A stretch of DNA of 64,000 nt from Novosphingobium fluoreni (GTDB taxonomy: Bacteria > Pseudomonadota > Alphaproteobacteria > Sphingomonadales > Sphingomonadaceae). The DNA lies in contig NZ_JACIDY010000002.1 of assembly GCF_014196615.1 (NCBI RefSeq), positions 62,001-126,000 on the forward strand. The letters are read 5' to 3'. Each line of letters opens with the position of its first letter. Within the stretch, counting starts at the first letter, position 1. The position numbers and the translations under genes are program-made. The notes beneath the pieces were generated by a model. It had not been told where the DNA came from, made no database searches, and saw nothing but the letters and a program-made list of their open reading frames with translations. Below are positions 8,980 through 18,054 of the stretch, piece after piece.

Positions 8980-10437
8980 CGGCGGTTGAATCGCAAAGAT
9001 TCGGTAGTCGCTATTGCGGTCCTGGCCCCCTAAGCTTGTCGCGGTCCATCCGGCGCGGACGAGATTGGAGCCCACGCAATCCCAAAGCGGCTTTTGCAGG
9101 ACGATCATGTAGCGTGTCCCGAAATGACGGGCGGTGTCGTCAAGAGCACGGTCCCAGCGGCATACGGTTTTGGTGAAACGTTTGTGGGCGGCCGCCGCAT
9201 AGGCGGTTTTCAAACCCACGGCATCGATCAGATGCAACCGGGGGGCGATCCAGGCGATCATACCTGCGTCATGAATCAAAACTGTTGCGTCACGCGGCAC
9301 CAACGCCGCGTTATGTCGCAATAGTCGCAGCTCCCTTTCCGTATGCGCTCGGCTCTGCTGCAATAGATCAAGGCTTGTCGGCAGAAATGCCATGGCGCAT
9401 GCGGACAATCCCAGCATCAGCACCGGATAACGCAGGTCTTGCCCCAGTGCCATGCAGCAAACCAGCAGAACCGGAACCAGCGTCATCAGGTAACGATATT
9501 CGTTCCATACCAGCGCACCCGGCTGGGTTGCAGTCGCGACAAGCAATAACACAATCGTGAATACGCTACAGGCTCGTGTCAGATCGTTTTTTTTCAAAGC
9601 GATCAAACCCGCCATCAGCAGCAGAACATGAGAAAGGGTCAGAACTCCCAGCAGCATCCTGAACCGCTCAAGCGGATCAGAGCTTTCCTCGACGAAGAAT
9701 GCCAGCTTCGCGCTGACGGTGTTTGGCAAGATGTGGCCGGTCTCCAGCACACTCCAGATGGCAAATGGCAGGGCGGTCAGCAGGCCGTATGCGACCATGG
9801 TGGCCTTGCCGCGCGCGGGTGCTTTCAGGAACGGGTGGGCCAGCAGCAATGCCGCCAGTAATCCCAGCTCCGGGCGGACAAAAGGCGCTATCCCCGCCAG
9901 CAAGGGGAGAAAACGGGAGCGGGCGAGGACCAGCAACCACGTCGCGACTGCCAGCGCCATCCCGCTTTCCAGGCCATTGCATAGTTGGATCGGAACGGAG
10001 CCGATTGTCAGGCCGATGATCGTATAGATAGCCACCTGCCAACCGGCCACGCCGCAGTTTCGCGCCAGCTTGTCGAGGCCCGCGGCATAAGCGCCGGCGG
10101 CGAGGATGTTCAGCAGACATGATGCTGTAACCAGGGGTAGGACGTGGCCCAGCAGCGCCAGCAGTGCGAGGTGTACGAGGCTCGTCGCGCCCACCAGCGG
10201 GCTGCCGCCATATGTCGTGTCTGCGCCTGCCAGCAGGGCGCGTGCATTGTGGAGCGTTATGTAGGCGTCGTCGAGCGGGAAGGTGCCGATCCAGCCGATC
10301 CAGCCGGTGAGGATGCACGCGGCATACGCAAGTGCGCGTACCCATGGTTGTCCCACCGCTTCGGCCAGCGTGGTGACGAACGCAGGCACTGCCTTTGTGC
10401 GAGGCAAATCCCCAGCACACACCGTTCTGATCGTCAC
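8968..10437 (-). CDS. GT-C fold (GT39/ArnT-like) membrane glycosyltransferase
   Basis: A 489-residue protein with about ten membrane helices. Near its N-terminus it has the PLDDAYITLHNAR motif, in which two adjacent aspartates sit in the first extracytoplasmic loop, as in polyprenyl-phosphate-dependent GT-C enzymes. A C-terminal soluble part follows (ATVLIHDAGMIAW). I chose GTG 10437, preceded by AGGGA, because the longer frame to 10746 overlaps the next gene and its extra residues look non-coding. Its partner gene converges on it, and together they may build or decorate a surface glycan. Confidence 0.75.
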   Translation of the reverse strand: MTIRTVCAGDLPRTKAVPAFVTTLAEAVGQPWVRALAYAACILTGWIGWIGTFPLDDAYITLHNARALLAGADTTYGGSPLVGATSLVHLALLALLGHVLPLVTASCLLNILAAGAYAAGLDKLARNCGVAGWQVAIYTIIGLTIGSVPIQLCNGLESGMALAVATWLLVLARSRFLPLLAGIAPFVRPELGLLAALLLAHPFLKAPARGKATMVAYGLLTALPFAIWSVLETGHILPNTVSAKLAFFVEESSDPLERFRMLLGVLTLSHVLLLMAGLIALKKNDLTRACSVFTIVLLLVATATQPGALVWNEYRYLMTLVPVLLVCCMALGQDLRYPVLMLGLSACAMAFLPTSLDLLQQSRAHTERELRLLRHNAALVPRDATVLIHDAGMIAWIAPRLHLIDAVGLKTAYAAAAHKRFTKTVCRWDRALDDTARHFGTRYMIVLQKPLWDCVGSNLVRAGWTATSLGGQDRNSDYRIFAIQPPLSR

Positions 10438-10550
10438 CGTCCACGTTCCCTGCAAATTCAGAAGCGAGCTGCTTCCATGAACGGGTTTGGTTAAGAACCA
10501 GTGAGGCCTATGCGCGATGCGGGATCGTGCAGGCCTCCGCCGGAACGGGG

Positions 10551-11015
10551 TCAACCCAGCTTTACGTAAAGCCGGGTGATGCGTGAGGTCAGGATGCGCC
10601 AGGCCCCGTTCTCGTGGCGATAGGTCTCGTAATAATGGCCGCTGCCGTGAAGGATCGGCGTGCCATCGGCCAGATCCCAGACCTTGTCCTCCATGGCGAT
10701 GACGCCTTGCGCCTCGGTTTCGGACAGGATTTCGATTTCGTGGCAATGGCCGTGGTGGACGGTGCGCCTAGTGGAGACGGCATCGCGCACGAACTGTGTG
10801 ATGCCATCGCCGCCGTGATAGACCCAATCGTTGCTCTCGGCCCCGGGGCCATCGCCGGCGCCATCCAGATTCAGCGAAGCACGCGCATCGAACATGGCGT
10901 CATCGCAGAACACTTCTCGTAGTCCTGCCCAATCCTTCGTGTCCATGCAGCGAAAGTAGCGGGCCTTCAGCTGCTTGATCTGCTCGATCGCGAGCAGTCT
11001 TTCGGTTGTGTCCAT
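10551..11015 (-). CDS. SnoaL-like / NTF2-fold protein (first of four)
   Basis: About 154 residues, starting MDTTERLLAIEQIKQLKARYFRCMDTKDW, the typical first helix of SnoaL_4-type proteins with a cone-shaped alpha+beta barrel. Members act as ring hydroxylases' accessory proteins, ketosteroid-isomerase-like enzymes or dehydratases, so a catalytic role on a cyclic substrate is plausible but unproven. Two ATGs are adjacent (11018 and 11015); the GGAGG site fits the second better. It lies 20 bases downstream of the MDR reductase gene on the same strand and is probably cotranscribed with it. Confidence 0.8.
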   Translation of the reverse strand: MDTTERLLAIEQIKQLKARYFRCMDTKDWAGLREVFCDDAMFDARASLNLDGAGDGPGAESNDWVYHGGDGITQFVRDAVSTRRTVHHGHCHEIEILSETEAQGVIAMEDKVWDLADGTPILHGSGHYYETYRHENGAWRILTSRITRLYVKLG

Positions 11016-11035
11016 CATCTCCCTCCCTTGTTTCT

Positions 11036-12040
11036 TCAGCTTACCCGCACGACAACCTTGCCGATGTTGGCCCCGGTGAAGAGGCGGGCATAGGCGGACA
11101 GCACATTTTCCAGTCCTGCGGTTTCGTCGAACGGGGTCACGAGCTTGCCCGCATCCGTCCAGCCTCGCAGTCGTGCGGTCAGTTCGGGGCCGCGATGGGC
11201 GAAATCGGGGGAGAAGAAGCCAGTTACTTGCAATCGACGGGCCAGGATCTGATCGAAGCGCTGCGGTCCGGGCTGTGCCTGGGCGTAGTTTGCCATCAGT
11301 CCGCAAATGGCAATGCGTCCGTAGTGCGCCATGTTCGACAGCACGGCGTCCAACAGGGGGCCGCCGACGTTTTCGAAATAGACGTTGATCCCGTCTGGCG
11401 CGGCGCGGGCGATCGCGGCTTCCACATCGGGATCACGATGGTCGATGGCGGCGTCCAGCCCAAGTTCGTCGATCAGGAAAGCGCATTTCGTGGGCCCGCC
11501 CGCGATCCCGATCACGCGCGCGCCCAGCACACGCGCGATCTGCGCAGCCAGCATGCCGGTGGCGCCGGCGGCGGCGGAGACAAGCACCGTCTCGCCCGGC
11601 TGGGTGCGCGCCATTTCCTCGATCCCGACGAGCGCGGTCCAGCCATTCATGCCCAGGGGGCCCAGGTGCAGGCGGGGATCGGTCACGGTCGCGTCCAGCT
11701 TGGTCAATCCGGACGTAAGCGGATCGACGCAGGAGACATCGGCCCATTGGCCGAACGCGCGCACCAGATCACCAGGAGCAAATCCAGGCGCACGGGATTC
11801 CAGCACGCGGCCCAGAACTTGCCCCGGCACGGCGCTGCCCAGCGGGATCGGCGGCTGGTAGCTGTCCGTGCGCGGCGTCATCCACATCCTGGTCCCCGCA
11901 TCGAGCGAGAGCCAGTCGGCCGCGATCGTGACCTGCCCCTCGGCGGGGACGGGCATGGCTTGCCGATCGAGAAAGATGGCGGAGGGGAAATCCAGGCCTT
12001 CAGGATAGGCGCGCAAAGTCCACACGCGATTATCGGACAT
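11036..12040 (-). CDS. Zinc-free MDR NADP-dependent oxidoreductase (enone reductase type)
   Basis: A 334-residue medium-chain reductase of the prostaglandin reductase/CurA-like group (COG2130). The nucleotide motif AAAGATGMLAAQIA and the signature YFENVGG are visible, and zinc-binding cysteines of alcohol dehydrogenases are absent. Such enzymes reduce the C=C bond of alpha,beta-unsaturated ketones with NADPH. The ATG at 12040 has AGGAAAGG eight bases upstream. It is divergent from a TonB-dependent receptor gene. Two paralogues occur at 15336 and 20516, suggesting several enone reduction steps or differing specificities. Confidence 0.88.
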   Translation of the reverse strand: MSDNRVWTLRAYPEGLDFPSAIFLDRQAMPVPAEGQVTIAADWLSLDAGTRMWMTPRTDSYQPPIPLGSAVPGQVLGRVLESRAPGFAPGDLVRAFGQWADVSCVDPLTSGLTKLDATVTDPRLHLGPLGMNGWTALVGIEEMARTQPGETVLVSAAAGATGMLAAQIARVLGARVIGIAGGPTKCAFLIDELGLDAAIDHRDPDVEAAIARAAPDGINVYFENVGGPLLDAVLSNMAHYGRIAICGLMANYAQAQPGPQRFDQILARRLQVTGFFSPDFAHRGPELTARLRGWTDAGKLVTPFDETAGLENVLSAYARLFTGANIGKVVVRVS

Positions 12041-12161
12041 GTTCAGCCTTTCCTGCAGGGCATTACTGGATCGACGACAACCCGGATCGGGGCAACCTGA
12101 TGTCTTCGCTAGGTGACGCCAATCGACGGTCGCGTAATTCGGATGCAACAGACGGCGAAAA

Positions 12162-12181
12162 TCCACGGGAAGAACCGTGGA
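12162..12181. promoter_or_regulatory. Operator-like inverted repeat upstream of TonB receptor gene
   Basis: TCCACGG-GAAGAA-CCGTGGA is a perfect 7-base inverted repeat with a six-base spacer. It lies in the divergent promoter region between the MDR reductase gene (start 12040, minus) and the receptor gene (start 12220, plus). It could be a repressor site or an mRNA leader stem; the evidence is only the symmetry and location. Confidence 0.35.
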
Positions 12182-12219
12182 AACAATGAAGGCCGGATTT
12201 TCTGGGAGTGGTTAATTCG

Positions 12220-14709
12220 ATGACATATCATCGCGCTTTTTCTCGCATATCGATACTTCTTGCCGGGACAATGTTTTCCGCTCCGGTTATGGCGCAAGAG
12301 GCCGCTGCCTCTGCCACGCTTCCGTCCGCTTCGGCCAGCACGGCTGAGAACGCGGCGAGCCAGGGCGGTTTGGAAGATATCATCGTGACCGCGCGCAAGC
12401 GGCAGGAAAGCGTGCAGGACGTGCCGGTCGCCGTGACCGCGATCTCGCCTGTCACGATCCGCCAGCAGGATATCACCAGCATCGAGAAGATCGCTGCGCG
12501 TACGCCGAACTTCACCGTAGGCCGCGCATCCAACGGGTCGGGCGCACAGTTGACGATGCGCGGTATCGGTTCTTCCTCCACTTCGATCGGTATCGAGCAG
12601 TCAGTCGCCACGGTTGTCGACGGCGTTTATTACGGTCAGGGCCGCGTCATCAACGAGGGGTTCTTCGATCTTGGCCGGATCGAAATCCTGAAGGGCCCGC
12701 AAGCACTGTTCTTTGGCAAGAACGCGACCGCGGGCGTGATCTCGATCACTACCGCCGATCCGGGCAAGGAGGCTGAATACTACGGCCGCATCGGTTACGA
12801 ATTCCGTTCGCAGCAAGTTGTGGGTGAGTTCGTTGCATCCAATCCGTTGACCGATACGCTGGGCATTCGCGTCGCGCTGCGTGCATCCAAGATGTACGAT
12901 GGTTATTTCAAGAACGTGGCAGAGCCATTCGATTACCCCACCATCGATGTCGCGACGGGACGGACCGGCAGCCTTGTCGCCAACCCCGCAGCCCGCAATC
13001 AGCCGGGCGAAAAGGAACTGCTGGGCCGCGTCACCTTGAAGTGGGAGCCGACTGACCGCCTGACCGCGACGGTCAAGGCTTCAGGCAGCTACAACAAGAC
13101 GAACAACAGCAGCTGGAACTACGTGGCGTTCAATTGCCCGGGCGGCGTCAGCCAGCTTACCGGCTACGCCTGCGGCGATCGCTTCGTCACGCATCAGAAC
13201 AAGATCCCAGAAGTCATCTCGCAAGCGACGCCGTACGGCAAGGACGATGGCAGCTTGTATAACCGCTACAAGTCGTGGGCGGTCACCGGCAATATCGCGT
13301 ACACGCTGCCCGATGTCACCATCACGTCGGTCACCAATTATCAGTGGAACAACAACCGCTGGGCCTGCGCGTGTGACTTCCAATCGAGTACTGGTGCTAA
13401 CTGGGCGACCGAGAATTCGACCTGGCATGCGTTCTCTTCCGAACTTCGCGCCCTGACGACGTTCGATGGTCCGTTCAACGTGATGGTCGGCGGGCTTTAC
13501 CAGAAGACGAAGCGTGATTTCGACCAGTACATCATCCTCTCGGGGCTGGAAGACAGCACGGCCGCGCCCGCGGACCGCTATCTTGCCACGCGCAAGACCA
13601 GCTTCACCGATGGCGAGACACTCGCCTTGTTCGGGCAGGCGACGTGGAAGATCGTCGACACCCTCGAACTGGCGGGCGGCGTGCGCTACACGCATGAAAC
13701 GAAGGGCAGCTACTTCACCCAGCCCTACAACAACGTGGCGGTGACATCGATCTTCCGTCCGCAGAATTCTGCCGATGGCCTGGGTGTGATTACCGCCAAC
13801 CAGACTTTCAACAACTGGTCCCCGGAAGCGACGTTGACCTGGAAGCCCACACGCGACCTGCTGGTCTATGCGGCATACAAGACGGCCTACAAGTCTGGCG
13901 GCTTTTCCAACGGCGGCGTCAATTCGGCCTTGTCGCCTGATCCGCTGGGCGATTTGACGTTCGAGCCCGAGCGGGCATCCGGCTTCGAGGGCGGCATCAA
14001 GTCCACGCTGATGGACAACCAGCTGCGCCTCAACCTGAACGTGTACAGCTACAAGTACCGCGATCTGCAGGTAGACTTCTTCAACTCGCCGATCTTCGCA
14101 TTCCAGACCTTGACTGCCGACGCGCGTACCAAGGGTGCCGAGTTCGAGTTCGAATTCGCCCCGCGTTCGCTCGACGGGTTCAGCGTGCATGGATCGATCA
14201 ACTACAATCGCGCGCGTTACACCAACTTCCCGCTCGCGCCTTGCTATGCGGGCCAGAGGCCGGGTGAGGGCTGTAATCTTGCGCTGAACGCCGCCACCAA
14301 CAACTTTACGCGCCAGAACCTGAACGGTGCACCGCTGTCGGTGGCCCCGGAATGGACCGGCACGCTGGGCGCCAATTACGATGCGGAGATCGGCAATGGT
14401 CTGAAGTTTGGCATGTCCGCCGATGCCCGCTACAGCGATAGCTACATCGCCTCGGGCTTCGGCAATCCGGACTCCCGCCAGGGAAGCTACGTCAACCTAG
14501 ATGCCTCGGTCCGCTTCGGCGCCAGCGATGACAAGTGGCAGATTGCTCTGATCGGCAAGAACCTGACCAATCGCTTCTACGTAACGGGTGTGGTCGATGG
14601 TCCTTCGACCGGCAGCGGCACCGGCACGCCGGCCGGCATCCACGCCGATCAGCTAGGCTTCGCCACGTTGCCCCGCACGGTGGTGCTGCAGGTTTCCACG
14701 CGCTTCTGA
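12220..14709 (+). CDS. TonB-dependent outer-membrane receptor
   Basis: An 829-residue receptor with a signal peptide ending MAQ near residue 26, a plug domain beginning with a TonB-box-like DIIVTARKRQES segment, and a long beta-barrel ending in aromatic Phe (VSTRF). In sphingomonads such receptors import hydrophobic or bulky substrates as well as siderophores. Its position between catabolic genes suggests uptake of the substrate degraded by the island. I chose ATG 12220; GTG 12208 overlaps the GGGAG ribosome site, so it is a poorer start. A bidirectional hairpin terminator follows. Confidence 0.93.
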   Translation: MTYHRAFSRISILLAGTMFSAPVMAQEAAASATLPSASASTAENAASQGGLEDIIVTARKRQESVQDVPVAVTAISPVTIRQQDITSIEKIAARTPNFTVGRASNGSGAQLTMRGIGSSSTSIGIEQSVATVVDGVYYGQGRVINEGFFDLGRIEILKGPQALFFGKNATAGVISITTADPGKEAEYYGRIGYEFRSQQVVGEFVASNPLTDTLGIRVALRASKMYDGYFKNVAEPFDYPTIDVATGRTGSLVANPAARNQPGEKELLGRVTLKWEPTDRLTATVKASGSYNKTNNSSWNYVAFNCPGGVSQLTGYACGDRFVTHQNKIPEVISQATPYGKDDGSLYNRYKSWAVTGNIAYTLPDVTITSVTNYQWNNNRWACACDFQSSTGANWATENSTWHAFSSELRALTTFDGPFNVMVGGLYQKTKRDFDQYIILSGLEDSTAAPADRYLATRKTSFTDGETLALFGQATWKIVDTLELAGGVRYTHETKGSYFTQPYNNVAVTSIFRPQNSADGLGVITANQTFNNWSPEATLTWKPTRDLLVYAAYKTAYKSGGFSNGGVNSALSPDPLGDLTFEPERASGFEGGIKSTLMDNQLRLNLNVYSYKYRDLQVDFFNSPIFAFQTLTADARTKGAEFEFEFAPRSLDGFSVHGSINYNRARYTNFPLAPCYAGQRPGEGCNLALNAATNNFTRQNLNGAPLSVAPEWTGTLGANYDAEIGNGLKFGMSADARYSDSYIASGFGNPDSRQGSYVNLDASVRFGASDDKWQIALIGKNLTNRFYVTGVVDGPSTGSGTGTPAGIHADQLGFATLPRTVVLQVSTRF

Positions 14710-14743
14710 TCGGGCGCACTGCCGCCGATATTTTGGACATAAG

Positions 14744-14776
14744 AAAACCGGGTCGACGCAATGTCGGCCCGGTTTT
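14744..14776. terminator. Bidirectional Rho-independent terminator
   Basis: AAAACCGGG at 14744-14752 pairs with CCCGGTTTT at 14768-14776, and inside these CGAC pairs with GTCG. The stem is flanked by T or A runs on both strands, so it can end transcription of the receptor gene (plus) and of the SnoaL-like gene arriving from the right (minus). Confidence 0.85.
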
Positions 14777-14819
14777 GTCTTGCGTACGTGCTTCCGGCTG
14801 AGGCCGGGAGCAACGGGGA

Positions 14820-15230
14820 TCAGGCCAGGGCGGCCTTGGCCTTCACAGCGGCCCAGAACGGTGCGGCGTCGTAGTAGAACGGCTTGATCTCGCAGCATTT
14901 GCCATCCCGGAAGCGGAAGACCTCGCACAGCTCCGCCGGGGCCAGTGCAGGATCGGCGAAGCGGAACGAGAGCAGGGTGACCGCATGGTCCTTGCCCGCG
15001 GTCGTCTCGATCCGGTCCAGCCCGGCCACATCGCAAAGGCCCATGACCTTGGTGAACAGATCGCGAAATCCGTCCATGCCATGATACGTACCGGCCATGG
15101 GCAGATCATCGGCCTCGGTGATGAAGAAATCGTCCGTCACCATCGCTGACGCCGCGTTCCAATCGCCGGTTCCCGTCGCCTGGTACAGGCGGTCCACAAA
15201 GGCGATCATCTCGTCAGGCGTCATGGTCAT
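14820..15230 (-). CDS. SnoaL-like / NTF2-fold protein (second of four)
   Basis: A 136-residue SnoaL-like protein starting MTMTPDEMIAFVDRLYQATGTGDW, with the usual YHGMDGFRDLF and LLSFRFAD segments. Function is probably catalysis or binding of a small cyclic metabolite, inferred from family and context. The ATG at 15230 has GAGGAG seven bases upstream. It is divergent, with a 105-base gap, from an MDR reductase operon that encodes another SnoaL-like protein. A very long antisense frame covers this region and is spurious. Confidence 0.8.
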   Translation of the reverse strand: MTMTPDEMIAFVDRLYQATGTGDWNAASAMVTDDFFITEADDLPMAGTYHGMDGFRDLFTKVMGLCDVAGLDRIETTAGKDHAVTLLSFRFADPALAPAELCEVFRFRDGKCCEIKPFYYDAAPFWAAVKAKAALA

Positions 15231-15335
15231 GATAATACTCCTCTTCCGTCCAGCAATCTGACGCAGGCATGGCTGGCGGAAACCTAGCGTTTCGGCCAGC
15301 ATATCGCAGGGGCGCGCCTGCCTAAGCTGCGGGGT

Positions 15336-16343
15336 ATGGGAAGAGTGAGACAGATCGTGTTGGCGCGGCGGCCCGTGGGCGTGCCCGTGGTAGAGGATTT
15401 CCGCCTGGAGGAGACGGCGATGCCGGAACTCGGCGATGGGGAGCTGCTCGTCAGGATGCGGGTGGGTTCGGTCGATCCGGCGATCCGTGGCTTTCTGGAC
15501 GATCGGCCCAGCTATATCGAGCCCGTCGCGATCGATGCCCCGATCAAGGGCATGTCGCTGGGCGAAGTCGTGGCCTCGCGGAACGCCGACTACCCGGAAG
15601 GCACCCTGGTGCGCGCCTTCGCGACATGGTCCGATCACTACGTCCTTTCGGACCAGAGCTGGGGGATCGAGAAGGTCCAGCCACAACCCGGCGCTGACTT
15701 GCATCATTACATGGGGGCGCTTGGCCCGGTGGGTCTCACCGCCTGGGTCGGCCTGTTTACCATCGGCGAAGCGAAGCCGGGCGAAACCGTCGTCGTCAGC
15801 GCGGCGGCCGGGGCTACCGGCTCCACCGTGGGGCAGATCGCCAAGGCGGTCGGCTGCAATGTGATCGGCCTGGTCGGCTCTGAAGAGAAAGCGCAGGTCA
15901 TCCGCGATCTCGGCTTCGATGCCGCGATCGATTACCGCGCCACGCCTGATATCGCTGCAGAGATTGCCAAGGCCGCGCCCGACGGCGTGGACGTATTCTT
16001 CGACAATGTCGGCGGCGAGACGCTGGAGGCGGTGCTGCCCTTGATGCGCCTGCATGGCCGCGTGGCGGTGTGCGGCATGATCGGGCAATACAACGATGCC
16101 GACCACCCATTCGGCGTGAAGACGCTGTGGCAGCTGGTGGTCAATCGCATCAAGATGCAGGGCTTCATCACCTTCGACTATCCCGAAGTGCTGGCGCAGG
16201 CGCAGGCCGAGCTGGATGGTTGGGTGGCCGAGGGCAAGCTGCGCCCGCTGGCCAACTTGCGCGATGGGTTCGAGAGCTTGCCCGAAGCGTTCATCGATCT
16301 CATGTCTGGCCGCACGATTGGCAAGACATTGGTCAGGATCTGA
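15336..16343 (+). CDS. Zinc-free MDR NADP-dependent oxidoreductase
   Basis: A 335-residue paralogue of the reductases at 11036 and 20516, with AAAGATGSTVGQIAKAVG as the cofactor-binding motif and FFDNVGG as the family signature. Expected reaction: NADPH reduction of an enone C=C bond. The next gene (Rieske ferredoxin) starts five bases after the stop and a SnoaL-like gene follows, so the three form an operon that couples redox steps to a hydroxylated intermediate. No clear ribosome site precedes the ATG, so the start is moderately sure. Confidence 0.87.
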   Translation: MGRVRQIVLARRPVGVPVVEDFRLEETAMPELGDGELLVRMRVGSVDPAIRGFLDDRPSYIEPVAIDAPIKGMSLGEVVASRNADYPEGTLVRAFATWSDHYVLSDQSWGIEKVQPQPGADLHHYMGALGPVGLTAWVGLFTIGEAKPGETVVVSAAAGATGSTVGQIAKAVGCNVIGLVGSEEKAQVIRDLGFDAAIDYRATPDIAAEIAKAAPDGVDVFFDNVGGETLEAVLPLMRLHGRVAVCGMIGQYNDADHPFGVKTLWQLVVNRIKMQGFITFDYPEVLAQAQAELDGWVAEGKLRPLANLRDGFESLPEAFIDLMSGRTIGKTLVRI

Positions 16344-16347
16344 ACGC

Positions 16348-16698
16348 ATGGAAGAGGTTTGGCATAGCATCGCGTCTGAAAGCGAGTTTCCCGAGGACGG
16401 TAAGCTGGCCGTGACGCTGGGAGGGTGGAGCGTGCTGATCGTGCGCACCGACGACGGCTTCCACGCTTTCAACGATCGTTGCACGCATCAAGCTGCGTTG
16501 CTCTCGTCCGGTCGCGTACGGCGCGGGGCGATCATGTGCCCGTTGCACGGCGCGCGCTTCGATGTGGCGACCGGGCAATGCATCGGCGGGGCATACGCGG
16601 ACTTGCGGACGTTCCCCCTGCGCAGCGAAGCCGGGAAGCTGGAAGTGGCGGTGCCCGCGGTTCCGCCGGGCCCTCAGGAGCGACCCGTGGCTGGCTGA
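16348..16698 (+). CDS. Rieske-type [2Fe-2S] ferredoxin
   Basis: A 116-residue Rieske protein with Cys45-X-His47 and Cys64-X2-His67 as cluster ligands (CTH and CPLH motifs). Its size matches ferredoxins that pass electrons from a reductase to the terminal oxygenase in three-component ring-hydroxylating systems. It is the only ferredoxin seen here and could serve the three oxygenase alpha subunits at 25-32 kb. No matching ferredoxin reductase gene is in the window. It starts five bases after the MDR reductase gene. Confidence 0.92.
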   Translation: MEEVWHSIASESEFPEDGKLAVTLGGWSVLIVRTDDGFHAFNDRCTHQAALLSSGRVRRGAIMCPLHGARFDVATGQCIGGAYADLRTFPLRSEAGKLEVAVPAVPPGPQERPVAG

Positions 16699-16732
16699 TC
16701 CCCTGCAAACGATAACAACGACGGAGACGAGG

Positions 16733-17158
16733 ATGCCTTTCACCGGACCTTTCGAGGATCGCCTGGCCATTCGGGAATTGCTGGAGGCGTACGCCGACGC
16801 GGTGACGCGTAACGATGCCGAAGCTTGGAGCGCCACCTTCGCCGAGGATGCGGAGTGGGCCTTGCCCGACTATCCCGAGATCGGGACGACGCATGGCAAG
16901 GCTGCGATCGTGGCGATGTGGAAAGAGGCGATGAAGCAGTACCCCGGCATCATGTTCGAAGCCTGGCCCGGCTCGATCAAAGTGCAGGGCGATCATGCGA
17001 CGATGCGCAGCTATACTGCCGAAGTGTACGACCAGGGCGAGATGACGGTGCGCGATCGCGGCGTGTACGAGGATACGTGCGTCAAGCAGGACGGGCGCTG
17101 GCTGTTCAAGAGCCGCTCGTTCCGCAAGCTCCATCGCCAGCAAGGCCCGAGGGGATAA
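16733..17158 (+). CDS. SnoaL-like / NTF2-fold protein (third of four)
   Basis: A 141-residue SnoaL_4-like protein starting MPFTGPFEDRLAIRELLEAYADAVTRND. The first helix, a WALPDYPEIGTTHGKAAI strand-turn and the C-terminal GRWLFKSRSFRKLH segment are family-typical. It may be an isomerase, dehydratase or small-subunit-like protein; related folds form the beta subunits of some ring-hydroxylating oxygenases, but this is not clearly one. The ATG has GGAGACGAGG just upstream. It is last in the MDR-ferredoxin operon. Confidence 0.8.
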   Translation: MPFTGPFEDRLAIRELLEAYADAVTRNDAEAWSATFAEDAEWALPDYPEIGTTHGKAAIVAMWKEAMKQYPGIMFEAWPGSIKVQGDHATMRSYTAEVYDQGEMTVRDRGVYEDTCVKQDGRWLFKSRSFRKLHRQQGPRG

Positions 17159-17172
17159 TCATGCCAGGGCGA

Positions 17173-17204
17173 CCTCGTGCGGGCCCGATCAGGTCCGCAC
17201 GAGG
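17173..17204. terminator. Hairpin between convergent genes
   Basis: CCTCGTGCGG at 17173-17182 pairs perfectly with CCGCACGAGG at 17195-17204 around a 12-base loop. It lies between the ends of a SnoaL-like gene (plus) and an SDR gene (minus). There is no T-run, so termination is likely but not certain. Confidence 0.6.
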
Positions 17205-17219
17205 CCGCCGCGCTGATCG

Positions 17220-17987
17220 TCACATGGCGGTGGTGCCGCCGTCCACCACAAACTCGCAACCGGTGATGTAGCCTGCCTCGTCGCTGGCCAGGAACAGGTT
17301 CATGTTGGCGATGTCCAGCGGGCTGCCCATGCGCTGCATCGGAATTGCCGATACGATCTGCTTGAAGCCTTCCGGGTTGTCCCGGCGCGCCACGTCCTGC
17401 ATCGCCGTCTCGATCATGCCGGGATGCACCGAATTGCAGCGGATGTTATCAGCCGCGCATTCCAACGCCACGACCTTGGAGAACAGCCGTACCCCGCCCT
17501 TCGCGGCGGCATAGGCCCCGCACATCGGCACACCGATCAATCCCGCCACCGATGACAGGTTCACGATCGAGCCGCCTTGACCGACCTTGCGCATCAGTTC
17601 CACGGCGCGCTGGGTGCCGAAGAACACGCTATCGAGATTGACCTTGTTCTGCCGCTCCCAATCTGCGGCGGTCAGCTTGTCCAAGGGCTTGAGGACGGCG
17701 ATCCCGGCATTGTTGACCAGCACGTCCAGGCGGCCGTGGGTCTGTTCTATCGTGCCGATGACTTCGTCCCATGAAGCCTCACTGGTCACGTCCTGCTGCA
17801 GCGCCTGGGCATGCCCGCCCGCTTGCTCGATCTGTGCGACGACTTCATCGGCGCCTGCCTTGTCGAGATCGGTGACGTAGACGAACGCGCCTTCCTCGGC
17901 AAAGCGCTGTGCCGTGGCCGCACCCAATCCTCGCATTCCGCCTGCGCCTGTCACCAAGGCGATCTTGTCTTCCAGCCGACCCGTCAT
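17220..17987 (-). CDS. Short-chain dehydrogenase/reductase (SDR 1)
   Basis: A 255-residue classical SDR. TGAGGMRGLG is the NAD(P)-binding motif, NNAG the central motif, and Ser plus YAAAK the catalytic set; the C-terminus GCEFVVDGGTTAM is typical. A D at the end of the second strand (YVTDLD) suggests NAD preference. It should oxidise or reduce a secondary alcohol/ketone in the catabolic pathway. The ATG at 17987 has GGGAAAGG upstream. A terminator hairpin at 18015-18046 separates it from the receptor gene upstream on the same strand. Confidence 0.9.
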   Translation of the reverse strand: MTGRLEDKIALVTGAGGMRGLGAATAQRFAEEGAFVYVTDLDKAGADEVVAQIEQAGGHAQALQQDVTSEASWDEVIGTIEQTHGRLDVLVNNAGIAVLKPLDKLTAADWERQNKVNLDSVFFGTQRAVELMRKVGQGGSIVNLSSVAGLIGVPMCGAYAAAKGGVRLFSKVVALECAADNIRCNSVHPGMIETAMQDVARRDNPEGFKQIVSAIPMQRMGSPLDIANMNLFLASDEAGYITGCEFVVDGGTTAM

Positions 17988-18014
17988 GGTATGTCCTTTC
18001 CCTCAAACGCGAAA

Positions 18015-18046
18015 ATGCGTGCAGGCTGAGGGAAACCTGCACGCAT
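18015..18046 (-). terminator. Rho-independent terminator of TonB receptor gene
   Basis: ATGCGTGCAGG at 18015-18025 pairs perfectly with CCTGCACGCAT at 18036-18046. Read on the minus strand it is followed by TTTTCGCG, giving the short U-run expected after a stem. It should end transcription of the receptor gene that stops at 18077. Confidence 0.75.
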
Positions 18047-18054
18047 CTCCGAAA

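Noticed and set aside
13081-14190. Minus-strand frame of 369 residues inside the TonB receptor gene
   Set aside because: It is rich in Arg, Val and Gly without domain logic and opposite a strongly recognised receptor; typical GC-rich shadow.
14820-16484. Long minus-strand frame of about 554 residues over the SnoaL-like, MDR and ferredoxin genes
   Set aside because: Only its last 136 codons are a real SnoaL-like gene; the rest is antisense to a clearly recognised reductase and ferredoxin, with no family resemblance.
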